From assembly GCF_000378505.1 (NCBI RefSeq), contig NZ_KB899996.1, positions 124,001 to 188,000 on the forward strand: DNA of 64,000 nt, given 5' to 3'. Position numbers and translations under genes: made by a program. This DNA is from Modicisalibacter luteus DSM 23508. Its GTDB lineage: Bacteria; Pseudomonadota; Gammaproteobacteria; Pseudomonadales; Halomonadaceae. Below the pieces are notes generated by a model. That model was not told the DNA's origin, ran no database searches, and saw nothing but the letters and a program-made list of their open reading frames with translations. Positions 1-9,203 of this stretch are shown here, one piece after another (position 1 is the stretch's first letter; every line of letters starts with the position of its first letter).

Positions 1-105
<105 letters not shown>

Positions 106-130
106 GGCGCTGGACTTAGGAGAAATAACG

Positions 131-1375
131 ATGACAGAGCTCAATTATGCGCTCGATACTTTCTACTTCCTCATCTGCGGCGTGCTGGTCATGTGGATGG
201 CCGCTGGCTTCGCGATGCTGGAAGCAGGCTTGGTACGCTCGAAGAACACCGCAGAAATACTGACCAAAAATATCGTGCTGTTCGCCATCGCCTGCACGAT
301 GTACCTATTGGTCGGCTACTTCATCATGTATTCCAGCGATGCCGGCGGCATCCTGCCCAACCTCGGTTTTCTCGTAGGTAGCGAAAACACGGTCGACGCC
401 GTGCTCAACGGCGGTGATGATGCACCCTATTACTCCGCTCGTGCCGACTTCTTCTTCCAGGTCGTGTTCGTGGCCACCGCGATGTCTATCGTCTCGGGCG
501 CCGTGGCCGAGCGCATGAAGCTGTGGGCTTTCCTGGCCTTCGCCGTGATCATGACCGGCTTCATCTATCCGGTTTCCGGCTACTGGACCTGGGGCGGCGG
601 CTGGCTGTCCGAAATCGGCTTTTCCGATTATGCCGGCTCCGGCATCGTGCATATGGCTGGAGCGGCCGCCGCGTTGGCCGGCGTGCTGGTCCTCGGACCG
701 CGCAAGGGAAAATATGGCAAGAACGGCGCCATCTACGCGATTCCCGGCGCCAACATGCCACTGGCTACCCTGGGGACATTCATCCTGTGGATGGGTTGGT
801 TCGGCTTCAACGGCGGCTCCGAGCTCAAGGTGTCCGACGTCGCCTCCGCCAACAATATGGCCCAGGTACTGCTCAACACCAACGCTGCTGCCGCCGGTGG
901 CGTCATCGCCGCGCTGGTCCTGGCCAAGATCTGGTTTCGCAAGGCCGACCTGACCATGGCGCTGAACGGCGCGATTGCCGGCCTGGTGTCAATCACCGCC
1001 GATCCGCTGTCTCCGACTGGCCTCGGCGCGACGATTATCGGTGCCATCGGTGGTCTGCTCGTGGTGGTATCCATCGTCGCCCTGGACAAGCTGAAGATCG
1101 ACGACCCGGTCGGCGCCCTCTCGGCTCACGGTGTGGTCGGTATCTGGGGCGTTATGGCGGTGCCACTCAACAACGGTGATGCCAGCTTCGGCGTCCAGTT
1201 GATCGGCATCATCGGTATCTTCGCCTGGGTCTTCATTGCCAGTCTGATCGTGTGGCTGGTCATCAAGGCGATCATGGGTGTCCGAGTCAGCGAAGAGGAA
1301 GAATACGAGGGGGTCGACCTGGCCGAGTGCGGTCTGGAGGCCTACCCCGAGTTTACCGTCGGCAGCAACAAATAA
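131..1375 (+). CDS. amtB: Ammonium transporter AmtB
   Basis: Inner-membrane trimeric channel for ammonium uptake, 414 residues with about eleven hydrophobic segments. The two pore histidines are recognisable: one in SGIVHMAGAAAAL and one in ALSAHGVVGIWG. The ATG at 131 is chosen because AGGAGA lies 7 bases upstream; an in-frame start at 80 would overlap the preceding PII gene and lacks a ribosome site. Lying between two PII genes, it should be plugged by a PII protein when ammonium is plentiful, as known for the family. A strong terminator follows, so the downstream PII gene probably has its own promoter. Confidence 0.96.
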   Translation: MTELNYALDTFYFLICGVLVMWMAAGFAMLEAGLVRSKNTAEILTKNIVLFAIACTMYLLVGYFIMYSSDAGGILPNLGFLVGSENTVDAVLNGGDDAPYYSARADFFFQVVFVATAMSIVSGAVAERMKLWAFLAFAVIMTGFIYPVSGYWTWGGGWLSEIGFSDYAGSGIVHMAGAAAALAGVLVLGPRKGKYGKNGAIYAIPGANMPLATLGTFILWMGWFGFNGGSELKVSDVASANNMAQVLLNTNAAAAGGVIAALVLAKIWFRKADLTMALNGAIAGLVSITADPLSPTGLGATIIGAIGGLLVVVSIVALDKLKIDDPVGALSAHGVVGIWGVMAVPLNNGDASFGVQLIGIIGIFAWVFIASLIVWLVIKAIMGVRVSEEEEYEGVDLAECGLEAYPEFTVGSNK

Positions 1376-1409
1376 CGTCGACGCAACGAGTGAGCTGGCG
1401 TGCTCCCCT

Positions 1410-1434
1410 GGCCCCCTTCGGGGGGCCTTTTTTA
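1410..1434 (+). terminator. Rho-independent terminator of amtB
   Basis: Perfect 7-bp stem GGCCCCC / GGGGGCC closing a TTCG tetraloop, followed directly by a run of seven T. It ends the glnK-amtB transcript. Confidence 0.92.
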
Positions 1435-1480
1435 TTCCTTGGACCAGCAGGTGTATGCTTGCAGGCAGAACCCCGTTTAA

Positions 1481-1870
<390 letters not shown>

Positions 1871-1894
1871 ATCAGCCTCCGGTGGCCATGCATG

Positions 1895-1926
1895 AAAAAA
1901 CCCACGGTTTTCACCGTGGGTTTTTT
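1895..1926. terminator. Bidirectional terminator between glnK and fpr
   Basis: CCCACGGT / ACCGTGGG 8-bp stem with TTTC loop, flanked by six A on the left and six T on the right, so it can work for both convergent genes. Confidence 0.93.
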
Positions 1927-1958
1927 ACACTTCTTTCAAACGTAGACGAGCACCTTAG

Positions 1959-2735
1959 TTACTTCTCGACGAAGGCACGCTCGATCACGTAATCCCCCGG
2001 CTCGCCCATACGCGGCGAGATCTTGAAGCCGAAGTCGTCGAGCATCGCACTGGTCTCGTCGAGCATCGCCGGGCTACCGCAGATCATCGCGCGGTCCTGC
2101 TTGGGGTCGAGCGCCGGCAGGCCGGTGTCCTCGAACAGCTTGCCACTGCGGATGTGGTCGGTCAGGCGGCCCATGGTGTGGAACTCTTCGCGGGTCACGG
2201 TCGGGTAGTAAACCAGTTTCTCGCTGATTTCCTCGCCCAGGTACTCATGGGCCGGCAGTTCCTTGCTGATGAAGTCGGCATACGCCAATTCGCTGACGGT
2301 ACGTACGCCATGGATCAGCACGACCTTCTCGAAGCGCTCGTATACCTCTGGGTCCTGGATCAGGCTCATGAACGGTGCCAGGCCGGTGCCGGTAGACAGC
2401 ATGTACAGGTTGCGGCCGGGCAGCAGATCGTCGGTCACCAGGGTGCCGGTGGGCTTGCGGCTGACCATGATCTGGTCACCGACCTTGAGGTGCTGCAGAC
2501 GTGAGGTCAGCGGGCCATCGGGCACCTTGATGCTGAAGAACTCGAGATGATCCTCGTAGTTGGGGCTCGCCACCGAGTAAGCGCGCACCAACGGCTTGCC
2601 CTCGACTTCCAGGCCGATCATCACGAACTGGCCGTTCTTGAACCGCAGGCTACGCTCGCGCGTGGTGCGGAAGCTAAAGAGCGTATCGTTCCAATGGTGA
2701 ACGCTGAGGACCTCTTCCAGGGCAAACTTGCTCAT
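1959..2735 (-). CDS. fpr: Ferredoxin--NADP+ reductase
   Basis: 258-residue FAD enzyme moving electrons between NADPH and ferredoxin or flavodoxin, linked to oxidative-stress defence and iron-sulfur supply in pseudomonads. The FAD motif RAYSVAS lies near residue 52, the NADP-binding STGTGLAPF near 113, and the C-terminus ends in AFVEK as in bacterial class I Fpr proteins. The start is supported by AGGAGA 6 bases upstream. It is divergent from a LysR-type gene, the same arrangement as fprA-finR in Pseudomonas, so redox-responsive control by that neighbour is likely. Confidence 0.93.
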   Translation of the reverse strand: MSKFALEEVLSVHHWNDTLFSFRTTRERSLRFKNGQFVMIGLEVEGKPLVRAYSVASPNYEDHLEFFSIKVPDGPLTSRLQHLKVGDQIMVSRKPTGTLVTDDLLPGRNLYMLSTGTGLAPFMSLIQDPEVYERFEKVVLIHGVRTVSELAYADFISKELPAHEYLGEEISEKLVYYPTVTREEFHTMGRLTDHIRSGKLFEDTGLPALDPKQDRAMICGSPAMLDETSAMLDDFGFKISPRMGEPGDYVIERAFVEK

Positions 2736-2884
2736 GACGATCTCCTATATTATTCCCGAAGCGCATAAGGCAACGCGCCAAGTCGATGCACGTATTCTAA
2801 GATGGCCACACTTATCTGTTAAATGGATTGTCTGGATATGCCTTATCTGCAATCCTGATATACAAGCCCTGCCGGAATCCTGTC
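2736..2884. promoter_or_regulatory. fpr / LysR divergent promoter region with repeats
   Basis: Within this 149-bp divergent spacer, CTTATCTG occurs twice in direct orientation (2811-2818 and 2842-2849, 31 bp or about three helical turns apart). ATAAGGC (2765-2771) is matched by its inverted copy GCCTTAT (2840-2846). Such spaced repeats suit binding by a LysR-type tetramer. No experimental consensus was available to compare. Confidence 0.4.
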
Positions 2885-3811
2885 ATGCGTTACAGCCTGC
2901 GCCAGCTTGAAGTCTTCGTTGCCGTTGCCCAGCACGAGAGCGTCTCGCGCGCCGCACGCGCCCTGGCCCTGTCCCAGTCAGCGACCAGTACCGCCCTGGC
3001 GGAGCTGGAACGCCAGTTCGATTGCCAGTTGCTCGACCGCATCGGCAAGCGGCTCAAACTCAACGCGCTGGGTTTCCAACTGCTTCCCAAAGCGGTAGCC
3101 CTGCTCGATCGTGCCGAGGAGATCGAAGAGCTGCTGCGCGGCCAACGCGGCATCGGCTCGCTGGATGTGGGTGCCACACTCACCATCGGCAATTATCTGG
3201 CGACACTGCTGATCAGCGATTTCATGCAGCGTCATCCCGGCAGCCGGGTACGTCTGCATGTGCGTAACACGGCCTCGATTATCGAACATATCGTTCAGCA
3301 CGAGCTTGATCTGGGTCTGATCGAAGGCGATTGCCAACACGAGGATGTCGTGATGCAGCCTTGGGTCGAGGACGAACTCACCGTGTTCTGCTCGCCCCGT
3401 CACCCCCTGGCTCAGGCCGGTGATGTGGGCCTTGATCAGCTGTTGCGAGAGTCGTGGATCATGCGCGAGCAGGGATCGGGCACGCGCCTGACGCTGGAAC
3501 ACGCCATGCGCCATCGCCGCGGACGTTTCAATATCCTGCTCGAGCTGGAGCACACCGAGGGCATCAAGCGCGCCGTCGAATCGGGTTTGGGGATTGGCTG
3601 CGTCTCACGCCTGGCGCTACGCGACGCCTTCCGGCGTGGCAGCTTAGTGCCAGTCGCCACTCCGCAGCTCGATCTGCGCCGCCAGTTCAGCTTCATCTGG
3701 CACCGCCACAAATATCTGGCCACCGGTATGCGCGAGTTCGTGCGCCTGTGTCAGCAGATGACCGAGGGTATTCAGCGTAGCGACGAGATCGAGCTACCTT
3801 ATATTCCTTGA
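2885..3811 (+). CDS. LysR-family regulator, FinR-like
   Basis: 308-residue LysR-type regulator: N-terminal winged helix-turn-helix (about residues 3-60, with SVSRAARALALSQSATSTALAELE) followed by the effector-binding fold. The ATG at 2885 gives the usual start just before the helix-turn-helix; a longer reading frame from 2828 adds 19 residues unlike the family. Divergence from fpr recalls FinR of Pseudomonas, which activates fpr under superoxide stress, so I infer that role. There is no clear ribosome site before the ATG. It could equally be a CysB-like or other LysR protein placed next to fpr. Confidence 0.82.
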   Translation: MRYSLRQLEVFVAVAQHESVSRAARALALSQSATSTALAELERQFDCQLLDRIGKRLKLNALGFQLLPKAVALLDRAEEIEELLRGQRGIGSLDVGATLTIGNYLATLLISDFMQRHPGSRVRLHVRNTASIIEHIVQHELDLGLIEGDCQHEDVVMQPWVEDELTVFCSPRHPLAQAGDVGLDQLLRESWIMREQGSGTRLTLEHAMRHRRGRFNILLELEHTEGIKRAVESGLGIGCVSRLALRDAFRRGSLVPVATPQLDLRRQFSFIWHRHKYLATGMREFVRLCQQMTEGIQRSDEIELPYIP

Positions 3812-3843
3812 AGCTTGGCTTTAGGTACCAGGTTCCAAAACGA

Positions 3844-3871
3844 CAACGGCCCGGGAGATCCCGGGCCGTTG
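3844..3871. terminator. Hairpin between convergent LysR and chemoreceptor genes
   Basis: 13-bp perfect inverted repeat CAACGGCCCGGGA / TCCCGGGCCGTTG around a GA centre. On the minus strand it is followed by a TTTT-containing stretch; on the plus strand there is no T run, so it is a better terminator for the minus-strand chemoreceptor operon. Confidence 0.7.
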
Positions 3872-3887
3872 CTGGTATGGCTTACGC

Positions 3888-6029
3888 TCAGGCGTCGTCG
3901 TGGCTGAGCGTCCGCGCCGGCGATGGTCGGGCCGGAGCGGGCAGTGCCATATCGGCCCGGCTCGCCCCACGAGGCGCAAGCGTGAACGCGCCGACTACCT
4001 GCGTCAGGCGTAGCGCCTGTTCCTCGAGTCGGTCGGCGGCTGCCGTGGACTCCTCGACCAGCGCGGCGTTCTGCTGGGTCATGCGGTCCAGCTCGGCCAC
4101 CGCCTGATTGACCTGGCCAATACCCTGGCTCTGCTCCTTGGTGGCGGCACTGATCTCACCAAGCACATCGCTGACTCGTACCACGCTGGCGACGATCTCA
4201 TCCATGGTCTCGCCGGCGCGACGCACCAGTTCGGCACCGGCCCGGGTCTTGGCGGTGGACGTCTCGATCAGCTCCTTGATCTGGCGAGCGGCGTCGGCAC
4301 TGCGGCTAGCCAACTGACGCACCTCACCGGCCACCACTGCGAAGCCGCGACCCTGTTCGCCGGCACGGGCGGCTTCCACCGAGGCGTTGAGCGCCAGCAG
4401 GTTAGTCTGGAAGGCGATACCATCCATCAAGGTGACGATTTCAGCGATCTGCCTTGATGAGGCGTCGATGTCATCCATGGTATTCACGACCTGGGACACC
4501 ACCTCGCCACCGCGGGAAGCGACTTCCGAGGCAGACAGCGACAGCTGGTTGGCCTGGCGCGTCGATTCGGCGGTGTGATCGACAGTGCTGGTCAGCTGCT
4601 CCATCGACGCTGAGGTTTCCTGCAGGTTGGAGGCCGCCGTCTCGGTACGCGACGACAGGTCCTGGCTGCCTAGCGTAATCTCTCCCGCCGCTACACTGAC
4701 CGACTCACTGCTATCGCGCACATCGAGCAGCACCTCGTTCATCTTGTCGGCGAAGGCATTGAACTGCAGGGCCAGTTCAGCGCTCTCGTTGCGCCCGCGC
4801 ACCGGCAAGCGCTGAGTCAGATCGCCGTTGCCGCTGGCAATGTCGCGCATGCGCTCGGCCAGCTGACGCAGCGGACGCGCAATGCTTCCGCCTACCAGCC
4901 AGGCGGCGATCAGTCCCAGGCCGGCAATTACCAGTCCCATCAGCGTCATGCCCAGGGTGTCGGTCTCGCGCTGGGCCTGCATCTCTTCCTGCAGGCCGTA
5001 CAGGCCAGCAAGGACGGCACTTTCGGGTAGGCGAATCATCAGTACCCAAGGCTTGCCCACCTCACCGATAGTGAACGGCCAGTAGAGTTCGATCATGCCC
5101 TGTTCGGCATCGAGATTACGCACCATCTCACCGTTCTGTGCCTGGGCAATGTGCTCCTGCAACGAGGTGCCGAATGCATCGCTCATAGGCTTGCCGAGCA
5201 GCTCCGCGCCACCGGTATGCGCTGTGATACCGCCACGCGAGGCAATCAGTGCCATTTCTCCGGCACCGTCGTAGAGCGACTGGTTGGCCTTGTCGAGCAT
5301 GGCCTGGATGAAGTCGACCGAGAGATCGACACCCGCACTGCCACGGAACTCGCCATCGACGATCACCGGCACGTTGAAGGAGGTGACCATCAGCGTCTGG
5401 CCGTTATAGTCGTAGGGCGCTGGATCGATAATGCACGGCTTTAACGTCTCACGCGGACAAAGATAGTATTCCCCCTCGCGAACACCGCTGGGCTGCTGAG
5501 CCTCGCTCTCCATGGTTTCGCCAAGCGGCAGCACTTCCACATCGCCGCTTTCGGTGCGGTACCACCAGGGCATGAAGCGCCCGTCATCACCGTAGCCGAG
5601 CCCTTCACGACCGGCATAGAACGCATCGCTCCCGAAGGCGTCGGGCTCCCAGCCGATAAAAGCGTCCAGCAGCTCAGGATTGGCGACCACGGTCTGACGT
5701 ACCAGATTGGACAGCTCGCGGCGACTCAGCATCAGCCGTGAACGATCATCCTCGTCATTCAGCCCCAACATGGCGTTGGTCTCGGCGAGATTCTCGGCAA
5801 GAGTCAACGCATGCTCCATCTGCCCCTGGATTCGCTCGGCCTGGTCCGAGGCTACGGCAGCGAGGCGTGCTTCGATATTGCGTTCGAGCAGCTCCTTGGT
5901 CTGGCTTTCCACCAGCGCCTGGGAGCGTGAGTTGGCGATCAGTGAATAAATGACCAGTGCGGCCACGACGGCCAGGATACAGGCGCCGACCAATGTGGTA
6001 ACGAAGGTGCGCAAGGATCTGAAACGCAT
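3888..6029 (-). CDS. Methyl-accepting chemotaxis protein, double-Cache type
   Basis: 713-residue chemoreceptor. An N-terminal transmembrane helix (about residues 9-30) leads to a large periplasmic region (35-345) resembling dCache sensors, a second helix (about 360-385), HAMP, and a cytoplasmic signalling domain with the hairpin tip GIAFQTNLLALNASVEAARAGE. The start at 6029 is set by AGGAGGAA 5 bases upstream; that ribosome site lies inside the end of the upstream chemoreceptor gene, whose stop is one base away. The signalling half is almost identical to that neighbour while the sensor half is not. There is no CheR-docking pentapeptide at the C-terminus. The ligand is unknown. Confidence 0.92.
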   Translation of the reverse strand: MRFRSLRTFVTTLVGACILAVVAALVIYSLIANSRSQALVESQTKELLERNIEARLAAVASDQAERIQGQMEHALTLAENLAETNAMLGLNDEDDRSRLMLSRRELSNLVRQTVVANPELLDAFIGWEPDAFGSDAFYAGREGLGYGDDGRFMPWWYRTESGDVEVLPLGETMESEAQQPSGVREGEYYLCPRETLKPCIIDPAPYDYNGQTLMVTSFNVPVIVDGEFRGSAGVDLSVDFIQAMLDKANQSLYDGAGEMALIASRGGITAHTGGAELLGKPMSDAFGTSLQEHIAQAQNGEMVRNLDAEQGMIELYWPFTIGEVGKPWVLMIRLPESAVLAGLYGLQEEMQAQRETDTLGMTLMGLVIAGLGLIAAWLVGGSIARPLRQLAERMRDIASGNGDLTQRLPVRGRNESAELALQFNAFADKMNEVLLDVRDSSESVSVAAGEITLGSQDLSSRTETAASNLQETSASMEQLTSTVDHTAESTRQANQLSLSASEVASRGGEVVSQVVNTMDDIDASSRQIAEIVTLMDGIAFQTNLLALNASVEAARAGEQGRGFAVVAGEVRQLASRSADAARQIKELIETSTAKTRAGAELVRRAGETMDEIVASVVRVSDVLGEISAATKEQSQGIGQVNQAVAELDRMTQQNAALVEESTAAADRLEEQALRLTQVVGAFTLAPRGASRADMALPAPARPSPARTLSHDDA

Positions 6030-6030
6030 C

Positions 6031-7896
6031 TTATTCCTCCTGCGAGACTGCCTGGCGTGACGATGCCAGCAGCGGGGGTTGCGGCCGTTCGGCCGTGCGT
6101 GACAAGGTGAACGCGCCGACAGCATGAGTCAGGCGTACCGCCTGTTCCTGCAACTGGTCGGCGGCGGCGGCGGATTCCTCGACCAGCGCAGCGTTCTGCT
6201 GAGTCATGCGGTCCAGCTCGGCGACGGCCTGATTGACCTGGCCGATGCCCTGGCTCTGCTCCTTGGTGGCGGCGCTGATTTCGCCAAGGACATCAGTGAC
6301 TCGCGCCACGCTGGCAACGATCTCATCCATGGTCTGCCCTGCGGCACGCACCAGTTCGGCTCCGGCCCGGGTCTTGGTCGTGGAGGTCGCGATCAGCTCC
6401 TTGATCTGGCGCGCAGCATCGGCGCTGCGGCTGGCCAACTGGCGCACCTCGCCGGCGACCACCGCGAAGCCGCGTCCCTGCTCGCCGGCACGGGCAGCTT
6501 CCACCGAGGCGTTGAGCGCGAGCAGGTTGGTCTGGAAGGCGATACCGTCCATCACCGAGACGATCTCGGCAATCTGGCGTGACGAGGCGTCAATATCGTC
6601 CATGGTGTTCACTACTTGCGCCACGACTTCGCCACCACGGGAAGCGACTTCAGAGGCAGACAGCGACAACTGATTGGCCTGGCGTGCCGAGTCGGCGGTG
6701 TGTTCGACGGTGCTGGTCAGTTGCTCCATCGACGCCGAGGTTTCCTGCAGGTTGGACGCGGTGGTCTCGGTGCGTGAAGACAGGTCCTGGCTGCCCTGGG
6801 CGATCTCGCTGGAGGCCACGCTGACCGATTCGCTGCTGTCGCGGATGGTGATCAACACGCGCTCCATCTTGTCGACGAAGCGATTGAAGGCATCGGCAAT
6901 CTGCGCCACCTCGTCACGACCGCTGGCAGAGAGGCGGCGGGTCAAGTCACCACTTCCGCTGGCAATGTTCTCCAGGGCATCGCGGACGCGCTCCAGGCCG
7001 CTGAAGGCCCGCTTGAGCCACAGCCCAAGCAGCACGGAGGCCACCAGTGTGACCAGCACCAACGTGATCAGTGATGATTTGATGATGGCACGTAGCCCGG
7101 CTAGCGCTTCATGCTCATCGAGCACGACTCCTAGTTCCCAGTCGGTACCGGCGATGGGCGTCACGCTCAGGCGTGCGTCTTGATCCCCAATGGTCACGCC
7201 TTGCCAGCCACCACCGTTACGCAGTGCAGCCACCAGCGTCCCGACCAACGTCGGGCTCAGTTGCGTCAGCGACTTGAGGGTCAGCGCGGGGTCCGGATGC
7301 GCGATGATGGTCTCGCCCCCCGTGCTTAGGAAAGCGAAGCTCGATGGTGTCGATTGGATGGCGGCAACGTCCTTGGCGATAGTATCGATAACCACGTCGC
7401 CACCAATCACGCCTATTAGCTTCCCGTTCTTCTCGACAGGTGTCGAGAACGGTAGAACGACCTGGCCCGAATTACCATCTACGTAGGGCATAGCCACGAC
7501 GGTTTCACCAAGTTCGACAGCTTGCTGATACCAGCCACGCTTGCGCGGATCGTAGTCGGCCGGCGGCACCCAGCCGTCGGAAGTAGTCAGGCTGCCGTCG
7601 GGCCTGCCGATATAGGTCGAGAGGAAGCCACCCGACTCGGCCAGTTGAACCAAGGCGGGTGTCGGGTCACCGGCCGTTACATGAGCGCGCACTGCATCGA
7701 TCATGCTGCGGCGCGCAGAGACCCACTCTTCGATGGCTGTAGCATTGCCCGAAGCAACAGCAGTCAGATTCTTTTCGATAGCGTCTTCATAGTGAGACTG
7801 GACCGTGAAGTAGCCCACTCCAGCTACCAGCGCCATGGCAATAGCGATGATAACCGCACAGGCGACCTGAATACGGCGCTTCAGAGAGTTCAGCAT
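6031..7896 (-). CDS. Methyl-accepting chemotaxis protein, Cache type
   Basis: 621-residue chemoreceptor, first gene of a two-gene operon. A transmembrane helix (about 10-30) precedes a periplasmic Cache region containing WYQQAVELGETVVAMPYVDGNSG, which is typical of dCache_1 sensors of amino acids or similar small molecules. A second helix (about 275-297), HAMP and a standard signalling domain follow. Its tip and methylation helices match the downstream paralogue over more than 200 residues, which suggests duplication with a swapped or diverged sensor. A sigma-28-like promoter lies about 80 bases upstream. Confidence 0.92.
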   Translation of the reverse strand: MLNSLKRRIQVACAVIIAIAMALVAGVGYFTVQSHYEDAIEKNLTAVASGNATAIEEWVSARRSMIDAVRAHVTAGDPTPALVQLAESGGFLSTYIGRPDGSLTTSDGWVPPADYDPRKRGWYQQAVELGETVVAMPYVDGNSGQVVLPFSTPVEKNGKLIGVIGGDVVIDTIAKDVAAIQSTPSSFAFLSTGGETIIAHPDPALTLKSLTQLSPTLVGTLVAALRNGGGWQGVTIGDQDARLSVTPIAGTDWELGVVLDEHEALAGLRAIIKSSLITLVLVTLVASVLLGLWLKRAFSGLERVRDALENIASGSGDLTRRLSASGRDEVAQIADAFNRFVDKMERVLITIRDSSESVSVASSEIAQGSQDLSSRTETTASNLQETSASMEQLTSTVEHTADSARQANQLSLSASEVASRGGEVVAQVVNTMDDIDASSRQIAEIVSVMDGIAFQTNLLALNASVEAARAGEQGRGFAVVAGEVRQLASRSADAARQIKELIATSTTKTRAGAELVRAAGQTMDEIVASVARVTDVLGEISAATKEQSQGIGQVNQAVAELDRMTQQNAALVEESAAAADQLQEQAVRLTHAVGAFTLSRTAERPQPPLLASSRQAVSQEE

Positions 7897-7976
7897 GGTG
7901 GTGTTTTCTCAGTCGTCGAATGGGGCACGGATACGGTTACGGCGCGTTGAGGTCTGAACGCGCAACAATGAAATCT

Positions 7977-8003
7977 CTATCGACGACGGCCAAGAAAACT
8001 TAA
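7977..8003 (-). promoter_or_regulatory. Candidate sigma-28 (FliA) promoter of the chemoreceptor operon
   Basis: On the minus strand the sequence reads TTAAGTTT, 11 bases, GTCGATAG. The enteric FliA consensus is TAAAGTTT, 11 bases, GCCGATAA, so 7 of 8 and 6 of 8 positions match with exact spacing. It lies about 80 bases before the start codon of the first chemoreceptor gene. Confidence 0.6.
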
Positions 8004-8091
8004 GGTCACTGACAGAAAAATAAACCTTTAGCCAATTGACCAAGAGGGAAAAAGGTGCAAACAAGCTAATAAACGGGCTAGGGCAGCAAGC

Positions 8092-8112
8092 GGGCCGCAA
8101 GAATTGCGGCCC
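8092..8112 (-). terminator. Hairpin after the host-attachment family gene
   Basis: Perfect 9-bp stem GGGCCGCAA / TTGCGGCCC with a 3-base loop, starting 8 bases after the stop of the minus-strand gene. The following T content is poor, so termination efficiency is uncertain. Confidence 0.6.
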
Positions 8113-8120
8113 GGAGAGGT

Positions 8121-8549
8121 TCAGATATTGCGCAGCTTCTCGGCGATCTGCTGCTCGGAATCCTTGGACACGTCCTTATCGACGGTCTTGACGATCATGC
8201 CTCGGGTAACGCTATCCAGCTTCTCGCGTAGGTCCCCCAGAAACTTGGGTGCCGAAAACACGATGAAGCTGTCCGTCTGGTTCTGGGTACGTGCCTTGCG
8301 CATGTACTCGGCGACTTCCTTGGCGAAGACCAATGATTCGTTCTGCATGGTGGTGACGGACTTGTCGGACTGGCGTATCCCCTGGCCAGCCGAATCGTCT
8401 ACCCCACCGCTGCCCCCGGTACGCAAGTCGCCGGGGTGTTCGCGGCTCTCCGTATGCACCAGGCTATCGATCTCCTGAACGTCGCCATTCTTCTCCTGCG
8501 TGAATATCCGCGCCCGGGCGGCATCCGCGGCAATGATGTATCGCTTCAT
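8121..8549 (-). CDS. Host-attachment / baeRF-type family protein
   Basis: 142-residue soluble protein beginning MKRYIIAADAARARIF, a pattern of the Pfam family once named for attachment to host cells and now grouped with bacterial release-factor-like (baeRF) proteins. The C-terminal half has the predicted alternating alpha/beta pattern (DSFIVFSAPKFLGDLRE). AAGGAGG lies 7 bases before the ATG at 8549 and decides the start; a longer frame upstream has no ribosome site. It is a single gene with its own hairpin downstream. The biochemical function is not established, and the host-attachment name should not be taken as evidence of pathogenicity. Confidence 0.75.
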   Translation of the reverse strand: MKRYIIAADAARARIFTQEKNGDVQEIDSLVHTESREHPGDLRTGGSGGVDDSAGQGIRQSDKSVTTMQNESLVFAKEVAEYMRKARTQNQTDSFIVFSAPKFLGDLREKLDSVTRGMIVKTVDKDVSKDSEQQIAEKLRNI

Positions 8550-8717
8550 AACACCTCCTTTGCAATCATCGTCACGCCCTTCGGCGTACACTTCCGTTTC
8601 ACTACTGTCTTGCCACAGCGCCTTCGGTCGGCATGTATTCACCGTCATGACGCATGCTCTCAAGCATGGGTGATGACGGCGTGCGACACAAACCGCATAC
8701 CGTCCATACAGGCTCGC

Positions 8718-9203
8718 TCATGGCCCGCTGGTCGGCTTGCCGGTGTAGTCCGACACCGGCTTGTCCACCGGCTTGTCCAGCCGCTCGGCAAATGCCTTGA
8801 GCCCATCGACGAGGGGAATGATGGCGTGCCAGAGCTGCTCGTCGTGCAGCATCTTGTAAGCCCCGCCGACCCCCGGTGAATCGTGGCCATCCTTCTCGGG
8901 GTGATGCTGGCTGATGCGCTCCATGGCATCGCGCAGGGCAAAACTCACCCGGTAGAAGTCGTTGGGTTCTATACGCGACAGCACCATGCCCAGAATCGAT
9001 ACGTTCTGGATAGCGTTGAGCGTGCCGGGCTTGCCGAGCCCGTTGACCAGAACCTGGGCCACGTCAGTATTGGCCCCCACCAGGTCGTTAGCAAAGCGCA
9101 ACACGCCATGTTCATGCAGCGTCTGTAACAGACGCTCCAGCTCTTCATGCGCATCCGGGCCAATCTTGGGCGGCGTCACGTTATGAGAGATGCGTTCTGC
9201 CAT
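8718..9203 (-). CDS. DUF1641 protein, formate dehydrogenase partner
   Basis: 161-residue protein with the DUF1641 core (GANTDVAQVLVNGLGKPGTL, then SILGMVL and a C-terminal helix ending in LVDGLKAFAERL). Its start codon overlaps the stop of the formate dehydrogenase gene (TAATG), so it is translationally coupled. DUF1641 proteins such as Bacillus YjgD and YrhD sit beside this same FDH type, so I infer an accessory or small subunit. No cofactor-binding motif is visible. The role in catalysis or assembly is unknown. Confidence 0.85.
   Translation of the reverse strand: MAERISHNVTPPKIGPDAHEELERLLQTLHEHGVLRFANDLVGANTDVAQVLVNGLGKPGTLNAIQNVSILGMVLSRIEPNDFYRVSFALRDAMERISQHHPEKDGHDSPGVGGAYKMLHDEQLWHAIIPLVDGLKAFAERLDKPVDKPVSDYTGKPTSGP

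Noticed and set aside
523-1179. Second plus-strand open frame inside amtB
   Set aside because: It overlaps the amtB coding frame almost entirely and its translation is arginine-rich and not protein-like; a GC-rich shadow.
1445-1465. Sigma-54-like promoter before the second PII gene
   Set aside because: GG (1450-1451) and GC (1461-1462) are separated by 9 bases rather than the required 10, and the flanking bases do not match TGGCAC / TTGCA well.
3888-7896. Repeat shared by the two chemoreceptor genes as a mobile element
   Set aside because: The similarity is confined to coding sequence for the conserved signalling domain and is explained by paralogy.
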